In this document: one piece after another, positions 31,961 to 41,789 of the stretch
How positions within the stretch are numbered: the stretch's first letter is position 1
Layout: each line of letters begins with the position of its first letter
DNA from: Apoderus coryli
Taxonomy: Eukaryota > Arthropoda > Insecta > Coleoptera > Attelabidae
NCBI GenBank assembly: GCA_911728435.2
Contig: OU452199.1
Coordinates: 2,676,860-2,740,859 of the forward strand
Direction of reading: 5' to 3'
Length of the DNA: 64,000 nucleotides
The notes under the pieces: model-generated
Seen by the model: only the letters and a program-made list of their open reading frames with translations
The model's database searches: none
What the model was told of the DNA's origin: nothing
Made by a program: the position numbers and the translations under genes

Positions 31961-32582
31961 CTATGCTTATCGGGTACTTAAATTGTAAATGTTGTTGAAC
32001 CTGACATGCGGAGAAACATTATACGCCGATGTAACATATTAGAAAAGACGCGAGAAATGTGATAAAATTACTGTACATTTTATAAATGTATGTGATTGTA
32101 CAGGCATAAAGTTATCATGCGTTCAAAATGAGTAATTTTGATCGAAAACACATGTAGTATGCGTCTTTTACTTGAGAGTTTAACAAGGTTTCAAATTACA
32201 AATTCCTTAAGAGCAATGATTAATTTAATACTCTAAGCTAATGGTTACAATAAATTTGAATCAATTGCAACAGTAGATAACGCTCTAACCGATTGTCGTT
32301 AATCTCCAAGTTTACCATCACTTGAGACACAATTAATTCTTCGTTGTTGATGTTGATCTGACAAATGTTCTAAGTTGTGAATTTTATAATCGTGATTAGC
32401 ACTTTTTGTTGTTGAAAATCTTGCAAATATTCTTGAGCTTGGAATAACACGATAAGGGTATTTTCGGGTGTATAACGGAACTGTTCTTCTAGGGTTCTTT
32501 TAAGATTCCCCATAAACTAGTGTCAACTTTTTCGTTATGCGTAAACATTTTTTTAACATAATATGCACACATCAATTGACAA

Positions 32583-33500
32583 TAATAATCATTTATTGCC
32601 TAACCGGCCTGAGCCCAATTACAACACAAAAATTACATAGTTTCAACTAATAATAAATAAATCTAACAAACTACAAAAGAAGAAGGGCTATATAACAACA
32701 ACACAGGTCTCAACAACAGCTATATAAACAATAAAAAAACAACCAAGTAGAACCCAAACAACAATAATATAGAAGTTTATTAAAAATTTCCCATGCATCT
32801 CCGCAGATCAGTCAGGAATCTGCCAGTCTTGCCATAGAAAAAATGTAGTTCTCCATGTAAATTAAATTTATTCGTCAACTTATAAGCTCTAGTCAACGGC
32901 GCACGTCCCGCATAGTTCGTTCGAAGCTACGACACTTCAAATATATAATTGTTGCGGACATAGTATTGCGAAATATGAAATTTTGATTCAGGAGCCGGGG
33001 ACAGTCAATTAGGAAATGTACAGACAGACGTCATGACCGCGCAACAATTATCACATCCCCGTATAGGGTAATGTCCATGATCCTTGAAATATACGTACTT
33101 AAAACATTTTCTTGGACACGTTCGATCCTGTCCTCCTGAATCCGGTATATCGTTGACCATAATATGATAGACGCATATTCCATTTGGACCTGATTAGGGA
33201 AAAATACAACATCTTTAAGCAATTAATGTTGTGAAAATTTGTTGTTGTTCTGATAAGAAAATGCACTTTTAATAAGGGCATCTATATGCTGATTGAAAGT
33301 GAGTTTACTATCAATCAGCACGCCAAGGTCCTTAATGGTAGGAGACAATTCTAGCACAGAGCTGTTAAAAATATAGTTAAATGAATAGCTAGGTCAGCCT
33401 GCAGTTGCAGACAGTCTGCATTATTTTCGATTGACCTGTATAATTTAAAATCGTCTGCAAATAGCAGTATTATATTCCCTACTCTGCTAGGAAAGGCCAT
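32583..33500 (-). mobile_element. degenerate Jockey-like retrotransposon 3' part
   Basis: On the minus strand 33490-33400 gives NIILLFADDFKLYRSIENNA, the RT active site with FADD intact, then DCLQLQADL. After deletion, 33290-33040 gives the C-terminal region (NCLKMLYFSLIRS, MEYASIILWSTIYRI, RIERVQENVLSTYISRIM) in two alternating frames. It ends in the minus-strand tail AATAAATGATTATTATTGTC at 32579-32598. It is a more decayed member of the family at 14212 and 54789. Confidence 0.75.
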
Positions 33501-35164
33501 GGACGAAACAAAGATGATAATAAGAATACTATGGTCTAATAATCCCATGATCACTTATATTCTTGACACTTTTACGGGGTACTTTGCTTATTTTGGTGGC
33601 CTCTTTATTGAAGAGGTTAAAAAATGTTCTTATATAATTTTTTGCGTGATCGGTCACGTATTTCTATGGTTAGGCCATTGCCGGAAATTTCGTTGAGCAC
33701 GGATCATTTATTATCTCAAAGAAAACAGGAAGATAATGCCACACTTGATAGTCAAAGAATTGTAAAGAAATATAAATTCAAAGTAGTACAACATTGTTAT
33801 TTATTCAGACGAAGGCTATTTATCAAGTGGGATCATTTTTAATTGGAAAAACACGAGGAATTTGTCTGCAGATAATCAATATTTAATTTCTGAAACAGCA
33901 CAACAAGGGTGCTTCGTTCTTTAGGGTGTCCTGTTTTGGAGAGCATATATAACCTACAAAAATTATTAAGGAGGTATTATACTTGAAAGTTATTTGGAAA
34001 CTATGTGTAAATATACCGCATAAAACCATTATAATTCTGTTTACTTTCTGTAACATGGTGCTTCGAGTCACAATCTGGGATTTTAAGAGATTTTCTAGAT
34101 GATAACGTCTCTCAAAGATGAATCGTTATCAATGAATCTGTGAGGTGGCATGACATTTCTTTTTATGGAGCTGCATGTGATATTTTTCATACTCTATTAA
34201 AGACACACGACTTTCCATTAAATAAAACCAACAAACGTAAATGCGTCATTTTCTGAAGCACTGTATATTTTTTTAGATAGTCGATATCGTTGGTTGGAAT
34301 TTTATTTTTATTTTGAGTGTTGGTGCGGGTGGTCATGTCCTAGTTACAATATTACACCTACAAGGTGTCCGGTTGTGCACCCGTAGGATTTTGATTATAT
34401 ACATTTTTGGAAGAAACTTGTAATTTAAGTAATTATTTCTATTTTAACCAACCGTTTATAGCTTATAGAGTATTATTCACGAAATTCAACAGTTTGTTTA
34501 AATAATGGTTTTGCCTTTTTAGATAGTTATAAGGTATGACTGTCGAAGTTAATTTCATAAACATAAATGTAAGCGAAATATTGCGTAAAATTATATAAAT
34601 CTCAATAAGAAAAAAAGTCCATATCACTAATAAGTTAAGTAAAACCGAAAACCTTGGTCCACATATATATAAGAAACAGTCGCATAAATTCACAATTGTT
34701 CACTTTAAATTTAATTTAACATATTTTATTATACAGAGTTATTCATAATATTCAAATAAAACATGTTCAATTTAACAGAATAAAATTAAGAACAATTTAG
34801 CACTAGTTTTTTAAAAATTACTTCTTTGGCGGGATTGCCATCATGCTCGATTAAACAAAACTTGTCTAAACGGTCACTTTGATCACGAATTTGTATGTTA
34901 ACCCTCAATAATACTAAGTTTCTGAATGACTGACAGATTTTTTTTATTTTAAATGGCCTAATAAAAGGAATTGAGCTCTGTTAAGTCCGAGGATTGGAAA
35001 TGTTGAGACAAAGCGAAATAGTTTTGCTATTAAATAAATTTAAAATCGCTGAATTCTAATAGAGGCAGTATGAGCTTGTTCCAAATATTGCAAACGAAAG
35101 TGCATGCCCTGTTCGGTTATTCCATAAATTATTGTCCAAAGGGGGAAAAATATTACTTCCAGTC
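33501..35164. other. intron sequence without recognised genes
   Basis: Several short open frames but none resembles a known protein. Isolated GGGTGTCCTG (33925) and AAGGTGTCCGG (34361) words echo MITE termini without partners. Confidence 0.35.
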
Positions 35165-35441
35165 GCCTATTCTTGAGACCAAATCGTTTCTGGAAATCCG
35201 AAAGTGACACATGGTTTGACAATATACCGGTAGGCAAGAACACAATTAGTATGTGGACCAAATCATCTGCGCAAGCTATTGGTTTGGACACTAAGTGTAA
35301 AAAGATATCCAATCATTCGAACAGATCAACTGCAGTTAGCCATTTGGCAAATAAAGGAATAGAGAATCCTTCAAGCGAGTTGCTCATGGATAATAGCCTG
35401 CGGCCTTGCGCTATTATCAAGCAACACGCTTTCCAAAATTA
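35165..35441 (+). pseudogene. Crypton-like / DUF3504 tyrosine recombinase C-terminal fragment
   Basis: The frame 35173-35439 reads NIPVGKNTISMWTKSSAQAI, GLDTKCKKISNHSNRSTAVS, HLANKGIE. This matches the pattern known from Crypton-derived tyrosine recombinase-like domains (as in ZMYM/QRICH1-type proteins). There a KITNHS-R--AVS-LAK-GV segment supplies the catalytic H-x-x-R (here NHSNRS: His and Arg present). The later catalytic His/Tyr region is not readable, and the frame ends at 35440. Upstream sequence to 34840 may belong to the same unit but has no recognisable motif. Confidence 0.55.
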
Positions 35442-36307
35442 AGGATTTAATACATGTCTTACTACTTTGGCATGAATTTGTTAGGGTCCGAACTTTCAAA
35501 TCCGAAGATAATCCTTGTTTTTCGTCGATGGCAAGGATCTTTTTTATTTATTTAACCTTGTATTTTATATCCAAGGAGTACTTTTTTGAAACCTAGATTC
35601 ATCTAAATCGAACCATTTCGGTATAAATCCATGCTCACGTCCCCCTTAATAGCTAAATTCAAAGAATTTTGAACCGTTGTTAACTAAAAGAATTGGTGCC
35701 AAAAATCCGGAGGCAGAAAAGTGTTCGATATATTATTTAAAGAATTGATCATGATTTTTATGCAATCAATCATGCTGTGTGCTCCAATTAAAGTACAATA
35801 TGTTCTTTTATGCCTTATAAAAATAATAATCAAGGTAAATTAATTAATATATTCCGATCATGTATGGGTTGGCTTTCTTTGGACATCTCCTCACAGTTGT
35901 TGGTCGGTTATAAAATGCTCCCAGCTAATTACTTCATACAGCAAACACGAAAATTTATATGCCTCTTCTATATACGAAACGTATTATGCGAATTAAAAAA
36001 AAAAGCGGCCACCTATAGTGGCTTTGGCTTCTATTATGTGGTGGGCAAGAGGCCTCACAACAGGAGCTTTGCAATTTCCATAGGCGTAACTGTACTTTTC
36101 TTTTTTTTTTTTGGATTTTTTTTAGTTTGCCTTATTGGAAGTTATGCAGTGGTTTCATGATATCGATGAACTTTAAAATGTTCGGTACTGTAAAATACCG
36201 GGTCGTTTTGCTTATTTTAACAAATACTAAAGAATGCTAAAAAAGTAAAGACTTCAATGGGTATATGAAAAAACTACTTTGTTCTTACGACGATTAGTTA
36301 TAATATA
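35442..36307. other. intron sequence without recognised genes
   Basis: A 116-codon frame at 35810-36160 ends in a T-run-encoded phenylalanine stretch and resembles no family known to me; treated as chance. Confidence 0.35.
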
Positions 36308-37631
36308 CGAGGCATGTTTTTTAAGTAAGTACCGTTTTGGAATTAAAAAAAGACGTGCAAAGATATCGCAATAATTTTATTTTTACATGAAAGCCTTAAT
36401 CTACTTTTCTACATAATTTCCGTGAATATTGAGGCACTTGTCATAACGTGGCACCAGTTTTTGAATACCCTCCTCATAAAATTCTGCCGCCTGACTTGTT
36501 AACCACGGTATCACAAATGTTTTGACTTCGTTATCGTCTTGAAGACGCTGACCACCAGGTGTTTCTTCAAGTGCAGGAACAAATGGTATTCGCTGGGCGC
36601 CAGATCAGAGCTGTATGGCGGATGATCTAGAGTTTCCCATTTAAAAGATTTGATGAGATCTTTGGTCCGATTAGCCACATGTGGACGGCATTGTCATGCA
36701 GCAAAACGATACCCTTACTCAACTTGCCACGTCTTTTGTTCTGGATTGCACAACGCAGATTGTTCAATGTCTCACAATAAGACGCTGCATTGATTGTCTC
36801 ATTACGAGGCAGAAACTCCACTAGCAATACTCCTTTTCTGTCCCAAAAAACTGTGCACATGATTTTCCGGGCAGAAATTGTTTGCTTAAACTTCACTCTT
36901 TTGGGTGATGATGAATGTCGCCATTCCATGGATTGTTGTTTCGATTCTGGTGTGACGTAGGCCACCCATGTTTCGTCACCAGTAACAATTTGGTCTAAAA
37001 AATCTTCACCTTCATTGTGGTACCGCTCAAGGAAAGTCAATGCACTGCCTAAACGTTGGGTTTTGTGCAAATCCGTCAACATTTTTTGAACCCAACGTGA
37101 ACACAATTTCCGGTAATTCAAGATGTTGGGCACAATGCGATACAAAACACTACGAGAATATTGAGGAAAGCAGTCGCACATTGATGAAATTGTAAAGCGT
37201 CTGTTTTCTCTCACCTTTTCCTCCACTTTCTGCACCAAATCTTCATTAACGACCGAAGGACGCCCACTCCGTTCTTCATCATGCACATTTGTGCGGCCAT
37301 CTTTAAATGCTCTCACCCATTTCCTTACCATTCCATCACTCATAATGTTTTGTCCGTATACTTCACAGATCTCACGATGAATATCGATCGGTTTTACGCC
37401 TTTAGCACTAAGAAATCGTATAACAGCCCGTACTTCACAATCGGCGGGACTCACGATTGTCGGAGGCATCTTAAACACTCAGTAAACAACGTATACAATG
37501 AGGAATCAGACTGTAATGGCGTCAGTGCGTAGACAAGAGATGTAGGTAACCAGCGCGCATGCGCGGAATGCCGACCGTAGCGCTGCGGCGGCGGAATCGC
37601 AAAACGGTACTTACTAAAAAAACGTGCCTCG
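36308..37631 (-). mobile_element. near full-length mariner transposon
   Basis: 1.32 kb between TA dinucleotides with terminal inverted repeats of about 30 bp: CGAGGCATGTTTTTTAAGTA at 36308 and its near-exact inverse (TACTTACTAAAAAAACGTGCCTCG) ending at 37631. Length, TA target and a single transposase frame on the minus strand are all standard for mariner. The transposase is described separately. Confidence 0.9.
36405..37478 (-). pseudogene. mariner transposase with 3' frameshifts
   Basis: The frame from 37478 (37469 is a second in-frame ATG) gives 283 codons. It has a double helix-turn-helix N-terminus (EVRAVIRFLSAKGVKPIDIH, then DGMVRKWVRAFKDGRTNVHD), EERSGRPSVV, and a catalytic core. The core's first Asp is in VTGDETWVAY and its second in LLHDNAVHMW. 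A +1 shift directly after DNA destroys the frame. Shifted frames continue KDLIKSFKWETLDHPPYSSD, LAPSEYHLFLHLKKH (third Asp) and IQKLVPRYDKCLNIHGNYVE to a stop near 36405. A second single-base deletion lies at the LKKHL-GGQR position. All three Asp of the DD34D triad are present, so decay is recent. Confidence 0.88.
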
Positions 37632-38058
37632 TATACTATACTAGGTGGTCAGATTTCTATTATTAATACATTGCAACTCTAATATATTCCTTATCTCAAA
37701 TGGAACACCCTGTATATTTTAGTCCTATCATGAAAACTTCTAAGCTATCATATATCTAACCCTTCAAGTTTCACAGATATTCAGATAAACAGTAAGATAT
37801 GAAATTTTTATTCTATTTGGGTGCGTTGCCACTTATTTTTGTTTTATAAAATATAGGGCATTCCATTTAAAAAACCAAAGTTATGTTTTTGTACTATTTT
37901 TAAAGCACTCTGTATATTTGAAATTATTTTTTAAATGTAGCCTACGTAATGTCGCTGCAAAATAAAAATCAATCCGTCGCGTGTGACATAAATATAAGTT
38001 TTTTTTTAAATGGAACACCCAGAATCTATTTCGATTCATTTTACTTTCCCGTACAGGG
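37632..38058. mobile_element. cluster of small GGAACACCC-type MITE pieces
   Basis: AAATGGAACACCCTGTATA at 37695-37713 is the right end of one copy. TAGGGCATTCCATTTAAAA at 37854 and its inverse TTTTTAAATGGAACACCC ending at 38020 enclose a ~167-bp copy. No coding sequence. The terminal words are those of the third, innermost repeat set in the arms of the composite element at 17243. Confidence 0.5.
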
Positions 38059-38330
38059 AAAGTATAGTGAACGCGCCAGAAACTTGAGATAAAGACGGAT
38101 ATAACCATTTTGAAGTTCACTGAGACGATTAAGACCATTTCCAGGATGCAAGTCTGTCTGTCTGTCTGTGTGTGCCTGTATGTATTCTTTCGCGATAGCG
38201 CCAATTCAGCGAACTTTTGGTGGTTATATGAGTTTGGGCTAGTCCTAGAATGAACCCATTAGTTTTTGATTGAAATCGCTTAAGCCCTGTGATAGGAGTG
38301 GACAGAACCACTAAATTTTCATATATCAGT
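38059..38330. repeat. TCTG microsatellite within a moderately repetitive segment
   Basis: (GTCT)n/(TGTC)n run of about 24 bp at 38152-38175 followed by TG words. The surrounding sequence has open frames on the minus strand but no recognised protein. Confidence 0.4.
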
Positions 38331-39155
38331 AGGGGTCGAGTGATTACTTTTGGTATTTGTCCCCATATTTACGTACACAGATTCTTTTTATAATTATTAT
38401 TATTATTTGTTTATTCTTCTTCTTGCGAATAAATTTACGAGCGATGAAGAATTTGGCTATGGAAGTCCTTTGTTTTAACTTATTGATCCTGCCAAACTCA
38501 CCCGGTAGGTACAGAATATCCGAAGCAAATGTAAGCATTTTATTAGTGCTACTCAATTTTAATAATAAAATGATGTCGTAAATAAATCCTGCTCTTTGTT
38601 AATTTAACCCAATTGAACATAATGAGACATAACTCGTGACACGTTCTTTTCTTGGTATAGAGAGACCACCATAATTTCCATTTATTTTTTCTTTCTTTGA
38701 TTCATTAAATTATAGCGTCTCTACAGCAATTTGTCTTTTAATACATAAACAAAGACTGTTTTAGTTTGTATGCACAGCCTTTTCTCGATATCTTAGTATT
38801 TCAATCGCGATGTGATCACGTATTTTTTGTAATTCATTATCATTCATTGTTTACGTATGGAAACCATGGGCGTAGCGAAGACCGGGACTGGTTAGTCTTT
38901 GACTAATTTTTAATTTATTGTAATTTTTAAATATATCAAAATGAGCTTTAAGAACAAAAGATTTTCAACATTAAATTAATTTTAAAAAAATTTCAAGGTC
39001 AAACGGTTCAGGAAATATATCCTGAATACTCCTTTGTAAAATGATGTCTAACTTTATATTTTTTTTTATTTACACAATTTTGGTAAAAAAAAAGTAATTA
39101 ATGGACTTGTGTCAACAAGCATAATTTATAAAAAAAGGAAAAAATAAAAATAAAC
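38331..39155. other. intron sequence without recognised genes
   Basis: (ATT)n run at 38389-38408. No supported coding region. Confidence 0.4.
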
Positions 39156-39189
39156 CTGAAGAAGTCGCAAATAATGCGACGAAACGTCG
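39156..39189 (+). other. CTGAAGA-hairpin-GAAACGTCG motif, second copy
   Basis: CTGAAGA, one A, perfect stem GTCGC / GCGAC around the loop AAATAAT, then GAAACGTCG. The stem differs in sequence from that at 22550-22565 but is conserved in length, which indicates selection on or inheritance of the fold rather than chance. Confidence 0.65.
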
Positions 39190-40070
39190 TTATGTAAATG
39201 TTGGACATTGCATGCATTGATTACGGGAGCCCTTGTCTCATAATTCGTATGAGCTTGGGGAACTCTAAATAAGTGCATGTTCCTTGTATATGCCAGTGGT
39301 ACGTTGAGGTTCACTTCCTGTAAGAGGTGAGGGCGATCCAGCATGGAGTTGATTAATTTAAAAAGAAATATTTGAGATGCAGACACTCTTCGACACTGCA
39401 ACGATTGAAAACCAAAACGGTTTGAGAGTTCGTTATGATCAACCTCCCTGTCTGGATATCGTCCATCAATCTTGTACAAAATGTACTTTAAAAACTTACG
39501 CTGAACCTGCTCAAGTTCATTGATATATACCTGGTAAATCGGTGACCACACGACAGACGCGTATTCCAAGTTTGACCGCACCAGCGACTGGTAGAGGGCT
39601 ATAAGAGGGTCTATATTCTGAAACTCCCTTGTTGACCTTATAATAAACCCAAGTGCTCTAGTCGCCTCTTGGCAAATACTGTGCAGGTGTGGATTGAATG
39701 ACAATTCATTGTCAACAAGGACACCCAGATCCCTAACTTCCTTGCATCTTTGAAGAATGTCGTCGCCAATGCTGTACTCAAACCGGACGACATCAGCACT
39801 CCTGGTGAACGACATACATTGGCCACCAACGCTCCAGCGCCACCAAGTCCGTCTGAAGCAGCCCACAATCCAAGGGATTACGTATTATTCTGAAGAGCTT
39901 CAGATGATCAGCAAACAGGAGACAGGAACTAAATACATTCGCAGTGATATCGTTGACGTATATCGAAAATATAAGTGGAGCCAAGTTGCTCTTCTGCGGT
40001 GCACCATTTGCAGCTATAAAATCCATAGATTTAAAGCCATTGTACTCAACAATACGAACCTTCATCCCTA
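39190..40070 (-). mobile_element. Jockey-like retrotransposon fragment, RT block 5 to C-terminus
   Basis: On the minus strand 40065-39800 reads VEYNGFKSMDFIAANGAPQ, LAPLIFSIYVNDIT, CLLFADHLKLF (active-site FADD changed to FADH). A frameshift near 39800 leads to 39780-39190: EVRDLGVLVDNELSFNPHLH, ALGFIIRSTREFQNID, SLVRSNLEYASVVWSPIYQ and VQRKFLKYILYKIDGRYPD. It is the same family as 14212 and 54789. The catalytic Asp loss and frameshift make it dead. The 3' end lies against the CTGAAGA motif at 39156-39189. Confidence 0.8.
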
Positions 40071-40280
40071 AAAATAAAAACAGTAAAAAAATTCTTTATT
40101 CAGTTGAAATATATTTATACTGGGCCATTTGTTTTAATTAAATTTTGAACAGTGGCGGCCATTGTTTGTTATACACATTATAGGCTGATTTCGAGCCGTA
40201 ATTTGGGACGGTATTCTTCCAATTTCTTGAGTTCTTCAAGGGTTCGAGGATGATGCTCAAAAACCTTCGCTTTCAGGTAT
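40071..40280. other. short spacer
   Basis: About 200 bp with no recognised feature. Confidence 0.3.
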
Positions 40281-40281
40281 A

Positions 40282-40503
40282 ATTAGCCTCCATCATGTTT
40301 CGAAACTTACACTATTTCTATCATCAGTGGCGAAAAGAGAAACTTGTAAATCAATGCTCCAGAAAATTCCCAACGAGGTTACCGTTATGGAAAAAAATGA
40401 ATTCATTTTGGAAATTTTCTAGAGCATTGATTTGTAAGTTTCTCTGTTCGCCACTGATGATGGGACTAGTGTCAGTTCGAAACATGTTTGGATGCTAATT
40501 ATA
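40282..40503. mobile_element. palindromic fold-back element with CTGATGA motif in both arms
   Basis: About 220 bp forming a long imperfect hairpin. TTAGCCTCCATCATGTTTCG pairs with CGAAACATGTTTGGATGCTAA, and GTGGCGAAAAGAGAAACTTG (with TAAATCAATGCTC following) pairs with GAGCATTGATTTGTAAGTTTCTC...GCCAC. The right arm contains CTGATGA, T, GGGACT-AGTGTC-AGTTC, GAAAC; the left arm carries the reverse-complement version (…GTTTCGAAAC…TCATCAG). No ORF. Confidence 0.6.
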
Positions 40504-40940
40504 AATTTCTATTAAATTTATTTTTGTGGAGATTCGACTTTTATTCTTTGTATGTTTTCAAATTAATTATAAAATAGTTTATTTAGTTTTTGTTTCTAAA
40601 TTTTGCAGACTTACACTTGTCTCCACGTTTGTGTCGTTGTCAACAATATCCCCTGTTGTCCACCTACAGTAAGTCCTGATGTAAAGTTTTACTGTGTTGT
40701 GTGCTTTTTAATTTAATTTTATTTGTATAATATCTTAGTCTCTTATTCTCTCACTTTTCACGTTTTTTGATCAATCAAAATCAGCCATGGCCTTGGAAGC
40801 ACTGAAAAGTTTTCATCTGCAGCTTTTTTCGTATTATTTTGATTTTTGTTTCTATTTGGTAGTTTTGTTCACTTTTTGTGTGTTATTTGATTTAGGTGAT
40901 GGTGAGAATCAATTTTTAATAAAAGAATTTTTTATTGCAG
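40504..40940. other. intron sequence upstream of CH1 exon 2
   Basis: No repeat or gene recognised. The last 20 bp end TTTTTTATTGCAG, a fitting acceptor. Confidence 0.45.
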
Positions 40941-41030
40941 GCACGTCGACAGATTCGGGATTTATTCGAGGATTTACGAGATGGACACAATCTGATCTCT
41001 CTCTTGGAAGTTCTAACTGGCGAGCAACTA
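40941..41030 (+). CDS. shot: spectraplakin CH1 domain exon 2
   Basis: 90-nt exon between TTTATTGCAG and GTAAGT encoding [20 protein letters not shown], then [10 protein letters not shown], in phase 0 at both ends. [19 protein letters not shown] is the most conserved stretch of plakin/spectrin-type CH1 domains, lying in the core helices. Exon borders agree with the vertebrate plakin pattern as I recall it (the equivalent exon starts AQRHISDLYEDLRDG in plectin). It follows VNKHLKK directly or with HWRYMK in between. Confidence 0.95.
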
Positions 41031-41333
41031 GTAAGTAGAGTTTTTAGTAAATTTTTGTAATAACAACTCTTTTTTTTTACAACCTTTATCTACCGACGTT
41101 TCGTTTTTGAAAAACCATCAACTTCGTTTTTTTAAATACGGTCCTGGATTTTTATTGTTAAACTTAAAGCCATTTTCAATTCAAAAATAGTTGGTATATA
41201 ACACGTAATGGTTTAAACAAGTTTTCAGTGTTTTCAGCTGTTATTTAAAATTATTCAAGCAAAATCGCCATAGTTTGGCATTTTTAACTGACTGAATGCA
41301 GAGTAATAGGTTTTGCATTACTGTATTTTTCAG
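41031..41333. mobile_element. intron carrying one arm of the fold-back family seen at 60.2-61.3 kb
   Basis: 41093-41285 (CCGACGTTTCGTTTTTGAAAA, TTAAAGCCATTTTCAATTCA, GTAATGGTTTAAACAAGTTT) is closely similar to 60460-60655. This 300-bp intron between two CH1 exons is thus mostly transposon sequence, which ends within 50 bp of the acceptor. Confidence 0.75.
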
Positions 41334-41504
41334 CCAAGGGAGAGAGGCCAGATGCGTTTCCACATGCTACACAATATCGATACGGCCCTACATTTTCTAC
41401 GTTGCAAAAACGTAAAATTGGTCAACATACGATCTGAGGACATCGTCGACGGCAATCCTAAACTGACGTTGGGATTAATATGGACCATCATCTTACATTT
41501 CCAG
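41334..41504 (+). CDS. shot: spectraplakin CH1 domain exon 3
   Basis: 171-nt exon between CTGTATTTTTCAG and GTAAGT, phase 0 at both ends. The 57 codons read [57 protein letters not shown], which completes the CH1 fold including the [19 protein letters not shown] signature shared by spectrins, plakins and alpha-actinins. The expected continuation (ISDI..., the CH1-CH2 linker and CH2) was not found downstream, so that exon probably lies beyond 64000. Confidence 0.95.
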
Positions 41505-41747
41505 GTAAGTCGCTTTACGAAAGTTCAGTTGTCATTTGTTTTTATTTTTGACACAATACATAATTTTTTTTGTTTTTCATACAGGGGGTATCCAAAAAGT
41601 CAAATACCTACTTATTTATTTAGTATTATAATTATTGGTGCATTTTCATATTTCAGTAAAAAAAAATTATAATTTTTGCATGGTATTTCACGTAAATTAA
41701 CCATGTTTTTCTCTTATATTTCTACGCAAACTGCACTCTTCACACAG
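41505..41747. other. intron sequence
   Basis: No feature except T runs; the segment ends with ACTCTTCACACAG, a plausible acceptor for the candidate microexon. Confidence 0.4.
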
Positions 41748-41759
41748 GCTTTCAAAAAG
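41748..41759 (+). CDS. shot: candidate 12-nt spectraplakin microexon (AFKK)
   Basis: GCT TTC AAA AAG lies between TCTTCACACAG and GTAAGC, 243 bp after the CH1 exon that ends in phase 0. It would add AFKK after LHFQ without changing frame, at the CH1-CH2 junction. The splice-site context is good, but such a short exon can appear by chance and I know of no family counterpart with this sequence. Transcript reads would be decisive. Confidence 0.35.
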
Positions 41760-41789
41760 GTAAGCCTCTTATTTCACAAAATTGAGCTT

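Noticed and set aside
35810..36160. 116-codon ORF
   Set aside because: Ends in a T-run coding for Phe repeats, no family resemblance, no splice or start context of note.
40787..40940. Hydrophobic ORF just upstream of CH1 exon 2 as an alternative first exon
   Set aside because: The open frame runs into the exon in a different frame (TSTDSGF instead of ARRQIRD), so it is a chance shadow.
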